Assembly (NCBI GenBank): GCA_965240325.2
Contig: OZ251233.1
Span: forward strand, 2,170,001-2,234,000
Source of the DNA: Rebecca billardiae RCC1528
Lineage: Eukaryota > Haptophyta
DNA length: 64,000 bases
Direction of reading: 5' to 3'
How positions within the stretch are numbered: position 1 is the first letter of the stretch; each line of letters opens with the position of its first letter. Position numbers and translations under genes: made by a program. The notes beneath the pieces are model-generated. The model made no database searches, was not told the origin of the DNA, and saw only the letters and a list, made by a program, of their open reading frames with translations. Shown here piece after piece: positions 8,995 to 19,599 of this stretch.

Positions 8995-11650
8995 TTACAT
9001 GCCCAGGAGCTGAGCACGAAGTTTGAGGAAGGCGGCCGGGCCGAGCGGCTTGGTCATGATGTCGGCCGGGTTCTCGGTGCCGGGGATCAAGAAGAGCTTG
9101 AAGGTGCCGGCGCGGGCGTGCTGACGGTTCCAGTGGTACTGGACGTCGATGTGCTTGGTGCGGTTGTGGTACTTCTCGTTGTCCGTGAGGTCCACCACCG
9201 CCTTGTTGTCCTCGAAGAGCTTGGTCGGCGCGAGCTGCGGGTAGCCGAGGTCGGTGAGCAGCTTGCGCATGAAGATGATCTCCTTGCCGGCGGAGGTGAC
9301 GGCCATGTACTCAGCTTCGGTCGAGCTCAGAGCCGTCGTGCGCTGCTTCTCGCGGCGGCCGCTCACCGTCGAGCCGCAGAGGTGCATCACGTAGCCGGTG
9401 ACAGACTTGCGCTCGTCGTGGAGATCGTTGGCGTAGTCAGCGTCCACGTACGCGATGAGCGTGACGTCCGAGCCCGAGCGGAAGAAGAGGCCGAGGTTCG
9501 GCGTGCCGGCGAGGTAGCGGATGATGCGCGTGGCAGCCTCGAGGTGCTTCTTGCCCGGCTTGGACATGAAGTGGGTGAGCGTGCCGACGGCGTAGGCGAT
9601 GTCCGGGCGGAACTGCGTGATGTGGATGAGCGAGCCGACCACGGAGCGGAAGAACGTCGTCGTCTCCGCGTCGAGCGCGTCCGACTCGGAGCACGGGCCG
9701 AGCTTGAGGCCCTCGGTCATCGGCGTGTCGGACGTGTTGCAGTTCATGAAGCCCGTCTTCTCGAGGAGCTCGAGGATGTTCTTGGTGACGGTCACCATGA
9801 TGCCGTCCTTGGAGCGCGTGAGCGTGGCCGACAGGTAGCCGTCGATGTCGGCCGTGATGGTCATCTTGTACGAGGATGTGATCTTCGAGATGAAGTTGTC
9901 GCAGGCGGTCGGGTCGTCGCTGTCGTCGAGGATGAGCATGTCGTCCACGTAGATGCACACGGCGATGATGCCCGACTGCGTGTTGAGGACATAGAGGCAC
10001 GGGTCGGCCTGGCTCTGCGCGAACCCGTACTCCTTCATCCAGTCGTCGATCATGAGACGCCAGTTGCGGCCGGACTGCTTGAGACCGTAGAGGCTCTTGA
10101 GGAGGCGCAGCACGACGTCACCCTTCGCCTTCGGCTTGTACCCGAGCGGCAGCTCGAGGTAGATCTCGTAGTCGATCGGCGCGTTGAGGTACGCCGTCGT
10201 GAAGTCGCCGTGGAAGAGGCGGCGCTGCTTGGCCGCGGCGATGGCGATGATCATCTTGAGGGTCTCGTAGCGGACGACCGAGGAGAAGGTCTCGTCGTAG
10301 TCGATGCCCTCGATCTGCGTGAAGCCCTTGCCCACGACGCGGGCCTTGAACCGCTTGATGTTGCCCTTCTTGTCGCGCTTGATGTTGAACACGGGCGCCG
10401 CCTTCAGCGTGCGCATCCCCGGCTTGCGCGGCACCTCCACCCACGTGTTGTTGGCCAGGATGGAGGCGTACTCGGCGTCGAGAGCGGCGGCGAACTGCGT
10501 CGCATGCGGGCCGTTGAGTGCTTGCACCGCCGTCGGCGTGTCCGAGAGTCCGATGGAGAGCAGGAGCGCGTAGATGCGCGGCAGCGTTGAGTAAGTTGGC
10601 GACGTGACCGAGTTGGCGTGCGCGCGCGCGCGCGTGCGAGATGAGGGCGGGTCGTCGTCGTTGAGCGCGTTGCCGACATCGAGGGAGTCCTCGGCGCCGG
10701 CGGCGTCGTCGTCAGCGTCTCCGACGTAGGCGTGCGGTGCGTCCCCCACCCGCTCAGCGTGTCCGAATGAGCCGGCGCCATCGCGGCGCCGCACGGCGCC
10801 GTGGGAACTTCCCCCATTACCCACATCGGCAGCATGGAGGTCGAGCGGCGGCGGCGTCGGCGGCAGCTGCGGCGCGGCGGCGAGCGGGTCGCGCGCGATG
10901 CGAGCGGCGTCGGGGTGGTCGACGTAGAGCGTGTCCTCGTCGAAGCGCACGTGGTGCGAGATGATGAACATGTCCGGGACGATCTGGCCGTCGCCGGGCA
11001 CGCGCACGATGATCGCCTTCGTGTAGCGCGTGCGGTTCTTGGGCGGGACGTTCACCATGTGGCCGTCGTCGCCGTGGCCGACGTAGACGCCCATGACGGC
11101 GCGCGGGTCGAGCTTCTTGAAGTGCGTGTTCGGCGGCACGACGTAGGCGACGCAGCCGAAGACACCGAGCGGCAAAATGGCTGAAGCTCTCCTGCGGCGA
11201 CAGCTTGATCGAGAGCAGGGCGTACAGCTTGGCGACGAGCGAGGAGGGGCGGGAGCTGTTGCAGCGCACGTTGAGCGCGTTGACGAGATGAGACAGCTCG
11301 AGCCCGAGACCCGAGTGCTGCAGCTGCGCGATGATCGGGTCGAGAATGCGAGGAGCGACCGCCTTGAGAAGCAACTGCACGAGGAAAGCCTGCGTGCGCA
11401 GCTGCTTGGCCTGGATGGTGGCGGCGGCGGTGGACGGGGGGCAGACGATGGGCTTGTCCGCGCCGGTATCGTCCTTGCCCGGCTCGAGGGGCGAGGACGG
11501 GTTGGAGAACGCGAGCGCGATATCCATGTCAGGCTTCGACGTGACCATGATGACAAGGACGGAGAGGGCCGTGCGGAGGTCCTGCGGCTTGAGGACGAGA
11601 GCGCGCGGCGGGAGCTGGTCACGCATGTCGCCACCCGGCGGCTCCGCCAT
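8995..11650 (-). pseudogene. Copia gag-pol remnant (gag N-part, integrase C-part, RT, RNase H)
   Basis: A gag-like frame begins at the ATG whose A is the last LTR base (11650) and runs to about 11180. There it is fused, in a different reading frame, to an integrase C-terminal segment (VFGCVAYVVPP, KKLDPRAVMGVYVGH). From there the frame is open to the stop at 8995. It covers a low-complexity linker, the reverse transcriptase (NTWVEVP, RFKARVVGKGFTQ, HGDFTTAYLNAPI, catalytic YVDD, AYAVGTLTHFM) and RNase H (DADYANDLHDERKSVTGY, ALSSTEAEYMA, TKHIDVQYHW). Protease and catalytic integrase are absent. The frame change at about 11180 means the full polyprotein cannot be made without frameshifting. This is a natural internal deletion, not an assembly of mine. 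Confidence 0.9.
11632..11649 (-). promoter_or_regulatory. putative primer-binding site
   Basis: Directly inside the 5' LTR the minus strand reads TGGCGGAGCCGCCGGGTG. The TGG start is complementary to a tRNA 3' CCA end. It is not the usual initiator-Met tRNA site of plant and insect Copia elements, so the primer tRNA is unidentified. Confidence 0.5.
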
Positions 11651-11976
11651 GTCAAAGGGTGAAGAGAGCGACAGGGCCGTGAGGCCCGAGAGCGTGACGA
11701 GGGGGGCGAGGATGCCCCGAGAGACGGAGGTTCGACTGATGCAATGCGAAGCGGTATGAACTGAACGAGCCGGTCACTAGGGGGGCATCCGACAGTCCTA
11801 GGACCGTGTAGGAGGCACTGATAGCCATCAACGGGTAAGTCGTGAAATGAACCATGACGGGAGTAAGTGTGATGCCGACCTGATAATGAGAGTCGGCGTA
11901 TGTGGTGTCCAGTGACGGTTGGTGATCCGGGTGTGTACGCACAGGAGAGCGAGTCCGGTAACGTTGGATCTTGACA
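11650..11976 (-). repeat. 5' LTR of the Copia element
   Basis: 327 bp, identical to 8402-8728. In element orientation this is the 5' LTR. The gag start codon overlaps its last base. Confidence 0.95.
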
Positions 11977-11981
11977 TCGAG
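11977..11981. repeat. target-site duplication TCGAG, right copy
   Basis: Matches 8397-8401 and marks the right end of the Copia insertion. Confidence 0.9.
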
Positions 11982-12374
11982 TCCGGTGCCCTTGATATTG
12001 ATATTGATCATGCATGAGTCATCCGGAGAGACAGATCAGATGACTCTGTCTGTGAGACTCTGATGATCGAGTGACATGAGTCGATGAGACATTCTGATCG
12101 ATGATGTGACGACTGATGACGTCCGAATTGACGATCACGATATGTCAGCTGTGCATCCGCGACGTCGGACGCGACGAGGCCACGCCAGCGCATGAACGGC
12201 GCATTGCAACGGCCACTACGCGTCAGAATGATGCCGCGCCGGCCTGCCGCGTTAGTTAACTACAACTTATCTGAATAATCAGCGAGCAGGTCGAGGACGA
12301 CTGAAGGCGTGCGCCCGGCCCCGGTCAGTGCCGCCGGCCGCTCACTCAATCTCATGATACTCATAGCAGTAGCA

Positions 12375-12500
<126 letters not shown>

Positions 12501-13420
12501 CAGTAAAGAAATCGATTTTCGGCGTTACCGTAACCCGTCCGCACTTCCGCCCAGTGGGGATGCGCTGGAATTTTTTTCATGCCCCGTTCGCGGCACTTCG
12601 CGCCGCCACAGTGGAGAAAGATCGGGCCGGAAGCCGTTTGAGCATGGTCGGTCGTGCGCACGCCCATTCGAATCGATGGCGCGCTCCGAGCGGCGGGCGT
12701 GCGCGCATGACTGCCGCGAGGGGGGCTGCGAGGCGTCGGCCGGCTTGCCAAGGCGGTTCCCTGGGGCGGCGTCACCCTCCCCCGCCCCTCCTCGCCCACC
12801 CTCGCTCCACGGGCGGCCACACGTGACCTGTTGAGATGAGTTCACGGGGGCCGCGCGGCACGCGCGCGGAGAGGCGAGGAAGTGGTGTTTCGCGGAAAAA
12901 CGTTCTGTAGCATTGTGCCCAACCCATGTGGGCACCCGCTCCACAAGTTTGTACGCTTTCAAACCGCACACAGCGGCCTGAGCAGCTCCCAGACTGAGTT
13001 TCGCTCTTGAAGCCTGTTTTGGGGCCAGATCTTGGTGTGGATGTAGCGCGGCGAGGAGGCGCCGGGCGCGCGCCCGAGCTGCGTGCTGCCACTCGCCATG
13101 ACCCATAGGCATCGTCCGTCGCGAACGACCCGGCTCGCCTCGACCTCTCCGACCCGCCGGGCAGCCACGACCGAGCACGGCACGACAATGGCCAAACCGG
13201 GAGGCTTCTCAGACCGCGTGGGATGGGCATAGGCGCGAGAGAGGGCGCCCAGCGCGCTCTTGAGATGCACAGGAGCACGCACTGATGCGTATGGAACCAT
13301 CCCATCACGATCGCCCCGACCTGGCGCGCCCTATCTGGCCCGTCAGGCTGCCCGCGCCGCCGCCGCCGCGCCACGCCGCCGCCCAGGGCGCCGCCGCACC
13401 GCGGGCACATGGGTAAGTCC

Positions 13421-13716
13421 GTATTCAACAAATACAGAATTTCCGGTGCGGCCCTCTTTTGGGCGGCAAGGTCGGCCTGGTCGACACCTGCCGCGCGGCA
13501 TGGGCCACGGCGCGGCGAGGTGGCGGCTGGCGCACCGCGGCGTGGGCGGGATGGCTCGAGGACACCACCGCCCCGCCTCCCACGCCGCGCCGTGCGCGTG
13601 CGCCGTGCTCTCGTCGCGTACCGAATTTCCTGCGGTGAGCGACGTCACACAGCGCGACCATGCCATCGCGCGACGAGGTGCGTTCAGCTCGGCGATTTGT
13701 CGTATTTGTTGAATAC
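13421..13716. repeat. 15 bp perfect inverted repeat, 266 bp apart
   Basis: GTATTCAACAAATAC at 13421-13435 and its exact reverse complement at 13702-13716. The flanks do not extend the match and no target duplication is evident. It could be the remains of a small TIR element or a chance AT-rich pair in GC-rich DNA. Confidence 0.5.
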
Positions 13717-14998
13717 ATGCGGGTACGAATCAGCCGCAAGATCGCCGTCGATGGCGAGACTCGCATCGCCCGAGAGGGCGCGCGCGGCGTGGACTGGCAC
13801 GCGACGCGGAGATGGCTGGCGCGGTGCCGCGGGCGCGCGACTGGTCTAGAACATCCCAATGAAGCGCGGGACGGCGCTGCGCGCCTGTGCTCGCCGCCGT
13901 CTCCTCGCAGTCGAAAATATCTGTGCACCCTTCTGTCTGGCTAGTCGACCGGCCGGCACGCGGCACGCGAGCAGTGTGTGTGGGGAGGAGTGTGACATGG
14001 CAGGCTGTGGCGAGGTGGATGGCCGTGCAGGTCTACGCTAGGAAGGGCCGCTCCCGCGCTCGCGCGGTGCCTCGCGCACGCCTCGTCGAGGACGAGCGTG
14101 TTTGAATGGCTCCGGAGAAGGCTTACGATCGCTCGTTGATGGGCAGCGCGCGACACGTGCACACGACGAAGGTGACGACCAGGCACTCCGGCGAGGGCGG
14201 CTGTGCTGGTAGCAGACTGCATTCGGAGTAAGATGCGCCATCTTACGCGCCGCTTCGCCTCGCTGCATCGCCGCACTGAGCAGCAGGGCTCCACGCTCAC
14301 GAATGGCTCACTCCACGAGCTACGTGACCCGGCCCCGCCGGGCCAGCCGCGTGCAACCCGGCGAGGCAGAGAGGGGCGGAGGGATGGGGAGGCTGGGTGG
14401 GATGTTGCAGTCCCATGCCCGGGGCACTCGCCAGGCGCCTGCGCGACCACCGTAGCGTCGTCTGTGCGCTCGTGCGGCCCGCGCGAGAAATTCCCCGAAA
14501 ATCGGCTCGCGTGTCGGACGGGTTACGGTAACTATAATCCCGTTTTTGTTCACTGTGTATATATATATACGACGACTCATAGTCATCAGGCATCATGAGC
14601 ACCGGCGCCGTCCGCGGCGCGCCCCGCCGACCCGTCGCCCGATCGCCCCGATCCGATCATTCCGATCCGGCCCGTCGTCTCATTCGTCATTATTCATATC
14701 ATCAGCATGAGCATGCTGATGAGTGATGCCTGCCTGAGGCTGATGGATGCAGGACTTCAGCAGCAACCGATGATGTCATCGATGATGATATACATCATCA
14801 CGACATCAGCACTCAGCAGCCATCATATATCATCAGGATCCGGACTACACTTGACTCATCCGTCATCGTCGTCTCACGACTGCTAGACAGTATAGTAGGC
14901 TGATAGATAGGACTGAGCCTGAGGCTGAGTCACCGCGACTCACGGCTCACCGCGAGTGATGAGCGAGCAGTTCTGAGCCTCACTCTGAACTCGACTGC

Positions 14999-16456
14999 TC
15001 AGAACTCGACTGCGTTCGAGCCGAGCGCGAGGGAAGCGGTGCTGGTGCCGCCCAGCGCCGCGCCCTCGCGCCCACCGGCCGGCGCGCGCACGCTCGCGGC
15101 GGCACCGCCTCCGGGTTGCGCGCCGTGCGGCGCCGGCTGCTGCTGCTGCTGCGCCGGTGGCGGCGCGCCCCAGCCGCCGCCGCCGGGTGTCTCGATGCGC
15201 ACGACGTCGCCGCGCGCGCAGCGCACGCGGTTCTTCCCGCCCAGGCTCACGCACTCGCCGCCGTGCGCGCGCGTGAGCGTGTTGCGCCCGGCCAGCCCGG
15301 GCTCGCCGCCGTGCAAGCCGAACGGTCGCAGCACTCGGCGCTCGCTCAGCACGGTGAGGCTGAGGCCGTCGCGGAGGAGCTCGAGCTCGCGGACGACGCC
15401 GTCGCCGCCACGGTACCGCCCGTCCCCGCCCGAGCCGCGGCGCAGCGTGAACGCCACGACGCGCACCGGGTAGCGCGCCTCGAGCACCTCCACGTCAGTG
15501 ATCCGGGTATTCGTCATGTGGCACTGCACGCCGCTCGCGCCGTGCCACGAGGGGCCTGCGCCGGCGCCGCCCGCGATGGTCTCGTAGTAGCCAAAGGTGC
15601 CATCACCAAACGTGAGATTGTTCATGCAGCCCTGCGAGGCGGCCGCCGCGCCGAGCGCGCGCAGCAGCACGTCGGTCACCCGCTGCGAGGTGAGCACGTT
15701 CCCCGCGCACACCGCGAGCCCGCGCGCGGGCGCCAGCACCGAGCCCTGCCGGTGCAAGATGGTGACTGGCCTGAGGCAGCCGCTGTTGAGCGGGATCTCA
15801 CGGCCGACGAGGCAGCGCAGCACGTACATCGTCGCGGCGGACGAGATCGCGCGCGGCGCGTTCCAGTTGCCCAGCACCTGCGCCCCGCACCCGCGCCAGT
15901 CGCACGTCGCGTCGCCCGTCGCCGCGTCGAGCGTGAGCGCCAGCTCGACGGCCGTGCCGTCGTCCATCCAGTCCGAGGCGCGGACGGTCGTGGCGCCGCC
16001 CGCGGGCGCGCCGAGCGCGAGGGCGCGCTCGCGCACGAGCGCGCGCACAGCGGCCTCGGCGTGCGCCTGCACGTGCGCCATGTACGCGCACAGCGTCGGG
16101 CGCGACACCTCGGCCTCGAGCGCGCGCAGCAGGCTCACCCCTCGCTGGTTGGCCGCCACCTGCGCGCGCAGGTCGGCGACCACGTCGCGCTCGTTTCGGC
16201 AGCCGGCGAGCGGCGGCGCGCCTGGCGGGCGCGGCACGTGCGCGGGCGCGCGGAGCGCGCGCAGCAGCCGCTCCTCGGCGAAGGCGTGGCCCTCGACCAG
16301 CTTGAACGCGCTGAGCAGCGCGCCCTCCTCGACCAGCTCCTGCGAGTCGTGAGGCATCGAGCCCGGCGTGAGGCCGCCAACGTCAGCATGGTGGCCGCGC
16401 GAGGCGACCCAGTAGGCGACTCGCGCGCCGCCGCCGCCGCTGCCGCCGCCGCTGCT

Positions 16457-16490
<34 letters not shown>

Positions 16491-19249
16491 AGGACCGGCG
16501 TGATCACGGTCACGTCGGGCAGGTGCGAGCCGCCCTCCGCCGGGTCGTTCGTCACGAGCACGTCCCCGCGCCCCAGCCGCCCCTCCCACTGCCGCGCCGC
16601 GTGCGCGACCGTGTCCGCCATCGCCCCCAGGTGCACGGGCACGTGCGGCGCGTTGGCGACCAGAGAGCCGTCGGCCGCGAAGAGTGCGCAGGAGAAGTCG
16701 AGGCGCTCCTTGATGTTGACGGAGGTGGCGGTGCGCTGCAGCGTCCGCCCCATCTGCTCGGCGATGCTCATGAACCGGTTCGAGAGCACAGACAGCAGCA
16801 CGGGGTCGGCGGCACCGTCGGGCGCGGCGGAGGCGGCGGCGGCGGGCGCGGCGGCGGCGGCGGCTGCCGACGGCCGCGCGGAGGGCGGCGCGAGCGAGGC
16901 GGGCGGCGGCACGTCGAGCAGCAGGTCGCCCTCCGCCGTGACGGTGGCGACGCATCCCGGCTCGAGCACGCACGTCGACGTGCCCACCACCACCAGCGCC
17001 GGGCCGGGCAGCTTGTGCCCCGCCCTGAGCCGCGCGTGCGTGTACACCGGAGCCGCCGCCCAGCCCGCCTCGCCCCCGGCCGCGGCCGCGGACTCGGCGT
17101 CGAAGTAGACGCGCGTCGTCTCGACGGCGCCGGCGGGCGGGCAGCCGACCTCGGCGGGCGGCGCCTGCTCGATCGGGCAGTCGCGCAGCAGCCCCGTGCG
17201 CCCGAGCGCGCGCACGCGCACGTCGTCCACGCGCACCGCGCGCTCTGGCGCCGCGTCGAAGCCGTACTCGCGCCGAAAGGCGTCGGCGAGCGCGGCCGCG
17301 TAAGCGGCGAGGGGCGGCGGGGCGTCGTCGGTGGCCGGGTCGGGCTGGGGCTGCAGCACCATCAGCGCGTGGTCCGTGCCGTCGTACCGCAGGTTGAGGT
17401 ACCGCTCCACGCGCACGCCCTCCGGCGCGAAGCCCTGCGCGCTCAGCTCGGCGAGCGCGTCCGCCCGCAGCCGCGCGTGCCGGGCAGCGATCTCGTCCGC
17501 GGCGCCGGGCGCGCTCAGCTCGAGCGCGGCCGGCTCGGTGCGCTCGACGATGGTGTCGGCGAGGCCGAGGCCGTACGCGGAGAGGATGCCGCAGTACCGG
17601 TGCACGAACGCGCGCCGGATCCCCAGCGAGCGCGCCAGCGCGCACGCGTGCTGCGGCGCCGCGCCCCCGAAGCACGCCAGCACGTGCTGCGCGGGCGCGA
17701 ACCCGCGCGCCTCTGAGAGCTCGCGCACCGGCCGCGCCATCACTTCGTTCGCCACGCGCACGAAGCCCGCGGCGAGCTGCTCGACGGAGGTGGCGGGGCG
17801 CGCGGGGCGCGCGGGGCGCGCGCGCTTCGTGCGCGCGCCCTCGCCCCCCGCGCCGCCGCCGCCCGCCGACCCCCGCGCCTCCTGCGCCGCGCGCCACTCA
17901 TCGACGCTCGCTGCGAGCCGGCCGAGCGCCGCGCGCGCGCCGTCCGCGTCGAGCGGCTGGTCCTCGGCCGGACCGAAGACGGCGGGGAAGTGGTGCGGGA
18001 GCAGCCGGCCGAGCGCGAGGTTGGCGTCGGTCAGCGCGAGCAGCCCGCCCTCCCGCCGGTAGCACACCGGCCCCGGCACCGCCTTCGCCGACTCCGGCCC
18101 GACGAGCAGCGCGCCGTCTCGAAAGAAGAGCCGGCTGCCCCCGCCCGCGGCGACGGTGTTGATGTCGAGCTGCGGCGCCTGCACGCGCGCGCCGGCGGTC
18201 TCGGTCTCGAAGACGAGCTCGAAGCGGCCGCCGCCCGCGTAGCGCGAGACGTCGGTGGACGTGCCGCCCATGTCGAACCCCAGCACCGCGCCGTCGCCGC
18301 ACGCGCGCGCCGTCGTCGCGCTGAAGCCCACCACGCCGCCCGCCGGCCCCGAGAGGATTGCGCGGCAGCCGCTGAACGCCTGCGCGCGCGCGAGCCCGCC
18401 GTCGGACTGCATGAAGAGGACGCGCGCGGCGCCAGGCGCGGCGTGCGCGCCGAGGTCGAGCGTGCCGGGCACGAACCCGCGCGCGAAGCTCTCGAGGTAC
18501 TGCGCCAGCCGCGGCGTCAGGTACGCGTCGACGCACGCGGTCTGGCCGCGCGGGACCGCGCGAATCATTGGCGCGATCGCCGACGAAAGCGACACGTGCG
18601 TGAAGCCGGCGGCGCGGGCGAGCCGGCCGACCTCGCGCTCGTGCGCGGGGTACGCGTGGGCGTGGAGCAGCGCGACCGCCGCCGAGCGCGCGCCCGTCGC
18701 CGCCGCCGCCTCCAGCGCCGCGCGCGCGCCCTCCACGTCCAGCGGCGTCAGCACCTCCACGCGCTCACCCGTCGTGCCGAGGGCGACGTCCGACGCGGCG
18801 CGCGCGGGCTGCTCGGACGCGCGGAGCACGCGCACGCGCTCGCGCACCTCGACGACGGACTCGTACAGGTTCGACGGGCGCGCCGCGCTCAGGTCGAAGA
18901 TCTGCGGCCGCGCCTGCGTGCCGATCTCGAGCAGGTCGGCAAAGCCGGCGGTCGTGACGAGCACGACGCGCGCGCCCTCGCGCTCGAGCAGCGCGTTGGT
19001 GGCGACGGTGGTGCCCATCCGGATCCACTCGATGCGCGACGCGTCAATCGGCTCGCCGCGCGGGTGCGCCACGCCCGTCACCGCCTCGAGCACGCGCCGG
19101 ATCCCCTCGGTCGGCGCGTCCGCGTAGTTGGCTGGGTCGTCGGAGAGCAGCTTGAGCACCGCCCAGCCGGGCGGCGCGGGGATCTCGGCGTACACGTCGG
19201 TGAAGGTGCCGCCGCGGTCGATGCAGAAGCGGAAGCGCCCGTCCGACAT
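14999..19249 (-). CDS. OPLAH/OXP1: 5-oxoprolinase, ATP-hydrolysing
   Basis: About 1,416 aa from the Met at 19249 (MSDGRFRFCIDRGGTFTDVY), the canonical start. The frame stays open upstream to 19375, but that extra segment is not family-like. Hydantoinase A half: RGGTFTDV nucleotide-binding loop at residue 12, GPAGGVVGFSATT and GFDMGGTSTDVSRY in the middle, FGGAAPQHACALARSLG and HRYCGILSAYGLGLAD later. Hydantoinase B half: VLSNRFMSIAEQMG, LQRTATSVNIKERLDFSCA, NDPAEGGSHLPDVT, VASRGHHADVGG. It ends with GRNTLTRAHGGECVSLGGK and a GGGGWG turn. It opens 5-oxo-L-proline to glutamate in the gamma-glutamyl (glutathione) cycle, in the cytosol. It is longer than the roughly 1,290 aa animal enzyme because of Ala-, Gly- and Asp-rich insertions (an Asp7/Gly-Ser run near 16450). 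Single exon; head-to-head with the next gene. Confidence 0.95.
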
Positions 19250-19599
19250 GGCGGCGCGCGGTGGGCGCAGGCGGGTGAGCGGCCGAGGCGCCGCGGCGAG
19301 CGCGGTCGCGTTTTCCACCGTCCACGCGGCGACGAAGACGAGCTCCAGCTGCTCACGAGCAACCACGGCGGCCACGCGGGGCCGACCGGCCGAGCGAGGG
19401 GGAGAGTCTGAAATCTGCTGGAAATCGCATGGATCGATTCCTTTGATCGAGCGGACCAGAGCGACCGCGAACTAATAATCACGCTAACCAAGTGTGCACG
19501 TTAAAACATAGTAAACTGTACGACGAAAAGGCGTAACGGCGGCTGTTTTCGTCGTCATACCGGGTATGTATTTTCGCCCAAATTGCGCACCGGGTCTCG
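19250..19599. promoter_or_regulatory. shared spacer of the OPLAH / XK-related divergent pair
   Basis: 350 bp between two divergent start codons. It contains ATTTTCGCCCAAATTGCGC (19570-19588) about 12 bp before the right-hand ATG, a motif type seen before several genes in this window. It also holds one copy of a 37 bp dispersed repeat (19484-19520). Confidence 0.5.
19484..19520 (+). repeat. dispersed 37 bp repeat, copy 1
   Basis: Contains CCAAGTGTGCACGTTAAAAC and flanking matches. The same sequence, inverted, is at 63808-63843 with two or three differences. The core of more than 20 bp is identical. Confidence 0.7.

Larger units (their letters stand above)
8402..11976 (-). mobile_element. Ty1/Copia LTR retrotransposon, internally deleted, minus orientation
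   Basis: A 3,575 bp element with two identical 327 bp LTRs (8402-8728 and 11650-11976). Each starts TGTCAA and ends TTGACA, and the element is flanked by the 5 bp duplication TCGAG. Read on the minus strand it has a TGG-starting primer-binding site, a gag start, an integrase C-terminal remnant, a complete reverse transcriptase and RNase H, and a G-rich polypurine tract. The order integrase-RT-RNaseH and the motifs AYLNAPI, SLYGLKQSGRNW and IYVDD identify Copia. The zinc knuckle, protease and integrase core are missing, so the element is probably non-autonomous. The identical LTRs imply a recent insertion. It sits between the upstream region and the coding start of WDR4. Confidence 0.95.

Noticed and set aside
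8893-10590. A long plus-strand frame through the Copia element
   Set aside because: It is antisense to the intact reverse transcriptase/RNase H frame and is Val/Arg-rich without motifs.
15116-17716. An 866-codon plus-strand frame across the 5-oxoprolinase gene
   Set aside because: Antisense shadow; the minus strand has an unbroken, motif-complete enzyme.
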